Source: Papilionanthe hookeriana x Papilionanthe teres (Eukaryota; Streptophyta; Magnoliopsida; Asparagales; Orchidaceae). From it: DNA of 64,000 nucleotides. The notes under the pieces are model-generated. The model saw only the letters and a list, made by a program, of their open reading frames with translations, was not told the origin of the DNA and ran no database searches. The DNA is taken from positions 29,313,185 through 29,377,184 of the forward strand of contig CM040431.1 of NCBI GenBank assembly GCA_022702705.1. The letters run 5' to 3'. Within the stretch, counting starts at the first letter, position 1. Every line of letters starts with the position of its first letter. The position numbers and the translations under genes were made by a program. Below, piece after piece: positions 51,701 through 60,700 of this stretch.

Positions 51701-54700
51701 TAATGACCAACTGATGGGTAAGAATATTGATTGACATGAAGTTACTTCCACTTCTAGAATAACTAGAGGTAGGAAGGATAATGATGATGAATTTTAATAC
51801 TTTATTTTGGAATATTAGAGGCATTGCCAAAAGAAATGCCTCTAATATACTTAAGAATTTAATTCGTCTTTATCATCTTTCTTTTTTTGGGATTCTTGAA
51901 CATTTAGTTAATTCTTGCAATAATATTAAATATGTTAGGAGAATTTGTAACTTTAATTTTGTTGCTAATAGTAATAACAAAATTTGGTTTCTTTGGAAGG
52001 ACTTAATTAAAATGGATGTTCTAATTAATCAAAGTCAATTTTTACATGTTTCTATTAATTATCAAGATGTTTCATTTCATTTCTCTCTTATTTATGTTGG
52101 GTGCACTAAGCATGATAGGCTGGAATTATGGAATTTACTTAATTCTATTGGGCCTTTGAATGTTTCATGACTTGTATGAGGTGATTTCAATGTTATTTCT
52201 GCTATTAATGAGAAGAAAGGTGACCTCTTACATAATCTTAACTTAATTTCTAGCTTTAATAATGTTATTTTAGATGCTGAGCTTTTTTATTTAGGTTATT
52301 CTGGTACTATTTTCACTTGGCATCGTGGTATAGTTTTTGAAATATTAGATAGGTTTTTAGCTAACTCGTTTTTGTGTAATAATTTTGGCAATTTTGAGAT
52401 ACATCATCTTGCTTTTAATGTTTCTGACCATACTCTTGTTTTATTAAAGGTGTCTAATACTTTTAGTAAAAGATCTTCCCGTTTCTGTTTTCTTAATGTG
52501 TGGACTCAACATTCTAATTTTCTTCAGTGTGTTAAAGACAATTGGTTGATTAGTAAGCTTGTTTTTAAACCTGTTAGTTCTGGTCAAAAGTTTTGGATCT
52601 TCAAAAGCATCTTGTTAAGATCCTAAGAACTTGGAATTGGTATGTTTTTTGTCATCTTAAAAAAATTGTTGTTGATGCTGAGAATAGAGTTAAAGATATG
52701 GAATTACATTATACTCAAAATCTTATTAGTATTGATCTTTTTATTCAAACTCAAAAAGATCTTACTAATGCTATAAGTATGGAGGAAAGTTTTTATACTA
52801 AAAAAGCTGCTAAAACTATTTTTTTGATGAGGATAGAAATTCTGCCTTCTTTCATGCTTGTATTAAAAGTAGAAGGAAGATGAATTTGATTTCAAGTATC
52901 AGAGATAGAAAGGGTAATATCTTGATTAATGAGAATAATATTATTAATGATGGGATTAATTATTTTACTTCTTTATTCTCTAATGATAATTGTTCTCTTG
53001 ATCAGATTAATCCTGATATTTTTTCTCATTCTGCTAATCTGCATCTTCTTAATCTTACTTACATTCCTTCTACAGCTGAAATTAAATCTGCTCTTGATAG
53101 TATAGAGGAGGGCAAGGCTGCTAGGCCTAATGGTTTTACTGTTGAGTTTTATAAAACTTGTTTGGATATTATTAATCCTGAAATTGTTGAAACTATTCAA
53201 GATTTTTTTCGTGGCAATGACTTTCCTAAGTATTAAGAGTTCTAATATTATTTTAATTCCTAAAGATCATGGTACTAATACTTGGGATTCTTTCAGACCC
53301 ATTAGTATTAATACTGTGGTCTCTAAGATCATTTCTAAAATTATGGTTAATAGGATTCAGCCCATTTTAAGCAAGGTCATTATTCTTAATTAAACTGCTT
53401 TCCTTAAAGGAAGATATATTAGGGACAATGCATTTCCTGTTCAGGAGCTTTTGTTAGATCAGGACAGAAGTAAAAGAGATTGTAATGTTATTTTCAAAAT
53501 GGATATTAAGAAAACCTTCGATTCCATTAGGTGAGAGTTTTTAATGGATGTTTTAAGCGCACATGGTTTTAATGATGACTTCTGTAAACTTATTTACAGA
53601 ATTCTTAATAACAATTTTTATTCTTTGGTTATTGATGGTAATTCTCATGGGCATTTTAAGGCTACCAAAGGAATTAAACAGGGAGATCTTCTTTCTCATT
53701 ATCTCTTTATTCTTGTCTTTGATTATTTTTCTAGAAATCTGAATAAACTTTATGCTGATAATCCTGCTCTTAATTATATGCATAAAGGTGTTTTGAGTAT
53801 ATCTCATTTATGTTATGTTGATGATCTCATTCTTTTTACTAATTCGAATAGAAGGTCCATCAAGAAAATCTGGCACCTCATTATTCATCTTTAAAAAGTT
53901 CTGGTTTATATTATAACACTTCTAAATGTTTTTTCTATTGCTCTAAATTTATATCCAATACTAAACTGCATTGGATAACTGATTATACTCAATGTCAGAA
54001 GATTGTTTTGTCTATTAAGTATCTTGGTTTTATTCTTGATAATAGTGCTAAAAAACTATTCTTTTTCATTGATTTGTTGGATAAGATCAGAGGAAACTTC
54101 ACTCTTGGGAGAATAAATTTCTTTCTTTTGCAGGCGTATTACTCTTCTTAAGCAGTATTCTTACTTTTACCCTCGTATGTTATACGAGTTATGAATATGT
54201 CTATTACTATTATTAAGAAATCAAGATTTTGTTTAATAATTTTTTGTGGGATGGTTATGGCAGAAGAGCTTACATTGTAAAAGTTGGGAGAAGGTTAGTA
54301 AACCAACCAATTGTGATGGATTGGTTTCCGTAGGCTTTATAATTCTATAAAGTTTAATTTTATGAAACTTTGGTTTCATTTTGACGTAATAATTCTATCC
54401 AGGCCTTTTTTTAATGCTTAAGATCGTGGTAATTTTCATCCTTTCGTTATTTCTCCTTCTAATTCCGACTCTTATGTTTGGAAAGAAATGTTAAAAGTTT
54501 CTTCTCATGTTGAAAATTTAATTTGTTGGAATCGCCGAGGGATGTCTCATTTTGGCATGATGACTCGGACCACAATAGTTCCCTCGCTAACTTCTATGGT
54601 GGGCCTCATGATATCAATATTATGGTTAAAGATTTTTGGAATCATTCCTCTTGGAATTCAACCCAGCTGAGTTGCATGGTTCATTATAAGGATGCTTTAT

Positions 54701-57700
54701 TTATTTCTAATGTTTCTATTAATGCTGATAATGATGATATTCCTAAAATTAAAGGTAAGTTGGTGGATTCTATTACTAAAACTTTCGCTTCTTTAGAAAT
54801 GTTTCCAGTTCGGATCTTTCCTGATTTGTGATAAATGGCATAGCTCTTCTATTTCTTTCTTTAGCTGGAGACTTTTTCATAATTGTGTTCCTATGGATGA
54901 TATTCTTAAGCTCAAAGGTCTGAGACTTATCTCTAGATGTTATTTATATAAGAATAGTGAAGAGTCTATTCTGCAAATTTTTGGAAACTGCAGGTTTACT
55001 TTTGATATTTGGAATAGCATTTTTGTTTTATGTGATCAGCTTGACTATTTTTATGGTTATAATTCTGTTTTGGATATTTTTAGGGATTGGAATATTAGAG
55101 GACATCCTTTTTTAAATGTTATTCCTTCAATAGTTGTTTGGTTTATTTGGTTATCTCGTAATAATGTTAATTTTAATCGTACTTATGTTAGATACTTAGC
55201 TAGTTATTTGCCAAATTTATTCTTATATTCACAAATGTTTATTTGTATTGGTATTAAGCTTAATAACGAATAATTACATCCTTTCTATTGTTAATAATCT
55301 TAATATTAAGCTGCAGATTTCGAATAGATGCTTTAGTAAGTTTGTTTGGTCTAAACCGCCAGCTCCTTTTATTAAAATCAATTCTGATGGTTTTTGGAAG
55401 TCTTCGATTGCTAGGATTGGTGGTATTTGCAGAGATTGGAATAGTATTGTGCTTTATTGGTTTGTTACTCCTATTTTAGCTTTGTCTCCTTTAGTAATGT
55501 CAGGCGAGAGCTATAATTTTTGCACTCCTTATTGCAAAAAAAATGGGTTGGTTTAATATTATTATGGAATTGGACTCCTTATGTCTTTAGAATATTTGTA
55601 AATTTAATCTTAGTTGCCACTGAAGTATTTTATTGCAGGTTAAAAGAATTAATTCGCTTGCTTCTGAACTTAATATTATTTGGAATCATACTGAAGAAAG
55701 GAAACCAGTATGTGACGATTGGATAATGCTCGAAACGCACTTAAGGAATCATGTTGTGTCTAATTTATTACCTGATTATTTATATACTTTAGTTTCTTTG
55801 GATTGTTAGTTTTGTTTTGTCGTGTATTGGTTTGCCATGTCGTGTCGTGTCGTGTCGAGTTGTATTTTTTCTTTTTTGGAGAAAGGGCCCTGCTTTTTTT
55901 ATTTTTTTGGGTTTTGTAAGGGTGAGTGAGTTTAAGGACTTTTTTCCCGATTTTGTACTTTTTATTTTTAGCAATAAAATTAGATACACCATAATATAAT
56001 ATCCATTTTAATGATCTTGTTGTAAAATAGAGACGAGCATGAGTAACACGAGTAGCTTTATCAGAGTGAGTATAAATAGCAATGTTATCCATTGATGACG
56101 ATGAGGTGGAAGCATCCTCAGTCCTATCCTCTGCTACTTTTTGCATCCTCTTCAACAATTTTAGAAACTCATGATCCTCATTAGTAAATACCACATATGT
56201 CTCTCTCTCGTCCTCAGCTACCATCAGATTTGCTCGATAGCTCCCTTCTCAACCTCTTCAACCAATACGACCAAAACCACAGCCACGACCTCCAAACTAT
56301 CCACAACCCCCTGTCTCTCTCTCCTTAGATGGCCTAGAACACACCTTGTTCAGGTGGCTTACTTCATCGCAGTTGTAGCACTTGTGAGTCTCCCCCTGGA
56401 CACGTCATATCTGAGCTCGAGGCGACTGAAGCTAATTGTGTACCTGGAAGTAGGGCAATCAAAAAGGCTCGATGTTGGCGAACAACTCGTGTTCGATTTG
56501 TTAAGTAGATCGTGTTTCGATTCGTTCGTTAAGCGAATCGAACAAGAATAATTTTTTAAAGTTTGATTTATAAACGAGTTGAACACAAAGATTTGTTCGT
56601 TCATGTTCGACTCATTTTGGCTCGAAATAACTAAATAATTAAATAATAATATTACTTTATATTATTTTTATATTACTTTTATATGTTTTAAATAAAAAAC
56701 AAAATTTTATTATTTTTAAAAAATATTTGGGTGGTATGCTTACAAAAAAAAATATAACTTTAGGTGTCAGAAATGTAAATACATAAAATTTGGGTGGTAT
56801 ATGTTAATGTCCCTAAAATAAAGCTTAGAGGAGCAAGCCAAGTTCAACGTTGGAAGGGTATCATGCATGGGCCTCACCATATCCGAAGAATGCAGATGAG
56901 AAAATTGGGAAGGATTACATGGACGTGTTATCTAAAGCATTTGTCTCACACCGCGAATGACATAAAATATGTTTGAGAAAAGCTTATAAAAGTTAAAACT
57001 AAGGCTTTGCTAAGCAAATAAATTTGTACAGTTTGGGAATAAAACATCTGCATTGTTTTTATTAAAAATAAATAAATTTCCTAATTTAATAATAATTTAA
57101 TTAATTAAATTATTTAGTCTCATGAGATTTTGAAATTAAATTCGAGCCGAATATGAGCCTAATTCGAACAAATAAATTTAAATCGAGTCAAACACGAATA
57201 TGCTATTAATGAGCTATTCGTACACGAGTCGAACACAAACCAAAAAAACTTTAACAAGCCAAACACAAAAAAAAATAATAATAATGAGCTATAAGCTCTT
57301 AGCTCTCTCATGTTCGGCTCGTTTACACCCCTACCTGCAAGTCCACTCTGCTCAGAGCGAAGCCTCATGCGACTCTCCTTATGTTTTATCGCAGCGATGG
57401 CCTCCTCCTGTGAAGGCATCGTCACCCGAGCTGAAAGGACCGATCTCCTCTGATTAATGATCAGGTGCAGATAGGTAAAAAACTGCATGGTGAGTAGTGA
57501 TCAAGAGCTGTCACAGCCGCTCCAGATCTATGGAGTACTCCTGAATTGATTTATCACCCTGTACCACTTCTTCTATCTCACGCTTAATCTGGAACAAACT
57601 CATGTGATTCTCAGTCCCAACATAAATCCACTTCAGCTTTACCCAAATATCACTCACCTTTCAAATGTCATCTACTGAGGAGGCGATTGGGGCAACCGTA

Positions 57701-60700
57701 GAGTTGAGTAGCCAGGTGTAAAGTAAGGCGTGTGTGGTTCTCCACTCATCCCTCTTAGCACTATCACTCATTAGTCCGTCCCAGGTCAAATATCCCTCTA
57801 GTCTCTTACCTAATAAGTAACCTTAATCCGACGCGACTAACTCAGATATGTGGCCGAACCATCAAGCTTTGGATCCACATGAGAGTTCTAGCTTCACCTG
57901 CATCGGAGCACATGTTGAGGTAATGGTTCCCGTATGATGTCAATCAAGACCTTCAGAATATCAGGATCTATCTTTCCCAAAAATTTCAATCATTTACCTC
58001 TTGCACTATCTCCGTCTCCTGACATCCTCAATCATAAGAAATTTAGTCTAGATCAAATGCGACTTCCTTCCTCTTCTCTACCCAATTTAGATCTATCTCA
58101 TCACCGAGATCGAGATACTCCCCATATCAACCCATTCCTTAGAATCATGGGGTGAAGCCACCCCCCCCCCCCAACCACAACAGTGGCCAAGAGAGAGAAA
58201 GGTGACCGGGTGAGGGAGTGGCGGCTGGGTGACTGAAGGCTTCGACTCCTGGGATGTGCGCCCACAGGGAAGAACGACGAGGGCTTTGGCAAGCTGGACA
58301 TGTGTGAGGCAAGGAGAAACATGTGAGGGATTTGGTTCCTTCTAGGCATAAGAAAACTTCGGTCTGCTAGGACTAGATCGCGTGTGAGACTCCTAGGGCT
58401 CTGATACCAAAAAGAACTAATTGCTCCAAAAACTTCCTCTATTCATTCTTGCATGGGCTTATATAGAGCATTAAAACATTTTACAAATAAAGCCCTAGGC
58501 TTCTTCTTTATTTCTATTTACTAAAAATACTCTAAACTAGATACAAATCTCAACACTTACATTTATACCTTTTAATAAAATGTATCAAAATTTTAACTTC
58601 TAAAAAGTGAAAAAGATCTTTTCATGCATAACCAAGTCAGGTAGTTGATTGAATTTTAGGTAATACATATATAAATACATAGGAATTGAGTGTTATGTAT
58701 GTAAATCTTCCAAAATAAAAACAAACCCACCTCGGCTATTTTTCTGGCACTCTCCTGAAGCTGTTGTAAAGGTTTTGCTAGCTCAGTTCTGGAAAAAACT
58801 TGATCGCTTGATTTATCTCCTGGAATAAAGCAGCTAGCAAGAGCAACAACTTGATGTGGATCGAGATCATTAAACGTACCTTTCACAACATTACAATCAA
58901 TTAACCAATACAGTTATGAAAGCAATTAACACAAAAAGTTACAAGTAAAAAATATTCAACTGGGCATAGAGAAAAACCATTAAACATAAGCTCTGTGACA
59001 AGAAGTTCATCTCCGGTGTCTATCAGACAGGCAGCACGCCCCTTCAACTGAACTACACTGTCTGCATCTATGTGACCAAGCACCTTTAGAACCCGTGAAC
59101 GGTTTTTAAGCTCATCACGGAACTTTTGGAGCTGCACAAAAGGATTAGAAAACGAATTCCATCAAGTCAAATTCAACGAATTAAAATAAGAGTTTTTATG
59201 CTAAGTAAACCCCACAGGCCCATGATGTAAATGAAATGGTTACCATAAAGTAACTAAATATTGATTAACGGGTATAAGATCCACCAAACATAAAAATGGT
59301 AAAACAGGAGGATAAATAAGGTTTAGATCACCTGAGAATCCCTCATCTTGGACTTGAGCACTTGGATTTCATGATTCAACTGAGCTTTTCTTTGGAATGA
59401 TTTGAATTGCTTCTCAGTTTGGCTAGACTAGGGAACACAAACCAACTGGTGTAGCATGGTAGTTATGCCCATAAAAAAAAATTATCAACTACAAAATATG
59501 GTACCAAACCGAGTAAATACAGACCTCATGTAATGGATGAGTGGTTAGTTTCTGCTCCAGTTCTTCAATTTTATCAACTAATCCAACAAGTTCCGGCTCA
59601 TTGATACCCATATCCTGATAGCATAGAAGAGAGATATAAGACATTTATGACCTCGGACTATGATCATATCACTTAAAACCTACGAATAAGTAAGTTTAAC
59701 TTAAGAGAACTGAAACAAAAGACTTCTTCAATGAGGTTTGTGATAGAAGATGCTCAACACTTATGACAGACACAAAAAAATTTGATCAATAAGAAGGAAT
59801 CTATAAAAAAGGATCGATGGGACATACTTTAACTGGATTTAACCTCGGTAACCCATGAGGAAATTGTTTTTGTAGCTCCTGCACAGCTAGGAGTACTGTC
59901 TGCCTTGCTTCTGCAGGACAGAAGATCAGAAGGGAATGAAATTCTTATGTTGCTGATGCCAGAAATTAGATGTAATGGTACAGGAACCTGCAGTATACCA
60001 TTCAACTAAAAATTACTCCTGAACCAGTAAAATTAAATGGATTACAACTTTAATCCATCTAAATCAAGATAAAATACGAAAAATTACTCTAAATCTTTCC
60101 TGAAAAAGTTGGTTGCTTTCATAAGCTGGAGCTCACCACATGCATTTCACCCCTTTCTCCAGGACAAGGTGGGATTGGCTTTTGGCGAGAACCACTGTCA
60201 CCTGATCCAAGAGAACAGTGAAGCAAAGTATCGACAAGGTAACTACTGCTGCGTGAAGCTGCAAGTGCAGGTGGTAATGAAGCCACTCCTGAAGGCGGTT
60301 TTTTTACAACATTAACTACAACTCCCCAACCCCAATCAGTCCCGCCCTCCCGTACCTTAACCTGAAAAGCCAAGCAGAAGAAGCCCAAAAAACTGCTTAT
60401 TTCATCCTTAATGATTAAAAGAATCAGATTTGGTTGCAGTAAACTCCAACATTTAAACATTTTAACTGATGTCATCGGGGAATGGTTCTTTTATAAACAA
60501 CACACCACAGAATTAAACTAATTCTATGGGGTGGGTGGGGGGTGGGGGGGAAAGCAAGCATCAATTGAACTTGAAGATATGTAGAGGTTACCAGAAACAT
60601 ACCAGCCTACCGGGAACTAAATAATATAAAATCCTCTCTGGCCTGGTGATTTCAGACATGATCTTCCTTTCAAGTTGTGCAATTTCAAGTCCCAGCTTAT

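Larger units (their letters stand above)
50293..55981 (+). mobile_element. LINE right arm (L1-type), near full length
   Basis: 5.7 kb in plus orientation: 5' end TTGTAGCTCTGCTAGGG at 50293, ORF1 (50414-51662), ORF2 (51781-55809), and a 3' UTR with GTGTC repeats, ending AATAAAATT at 55981 without a poly(A) tail. Relative to the left arm it lacks the last 25 or so bases and the tail. Confidence 0.93.
41284..58555 (-). mobile_element. Ty1/copia retrotransposon in a helicase intron, carrying nested insertions
   Basis: Minus-strand element with short LTRs (58410-58555 as 5' LTR, 41284-41431 as 3' LTR), a tRNA-Met PBS, gag with a zinc knuckle, integrase, RT and RNase H remnants. It is flanked by a perfect CTTAC duplication (41279-41283, 58556-58560). 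Without its guests (LINE pair about 11.3 kb, hAT 0.9 kb) it would be about 5.1 kb, normal for copia. The coding region is full of frameshifts and stops. It has the same orientation as the host gene. Without it the host intron would be about 317 bp. Confidence 0.93.

Noticed and set aside
44697..55981. LINE palindrome as an assembly fold-back artefact
   Set aside because: The arms differ by many substitutions and a 220-bp deletion, and the 3' ends differ. A fold-back would be identical.
58161..58172. C12 homopolymer as a functional site
   Set aside because: A simple homopolymer in copia gag, prone to length error; no further support.
58397..58409. tRNA-like TGGTATCAGAGCC
   Set aside because: It is the copia primer-binding site, not a tRNA gene. 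No cloverleaf sequence is present.
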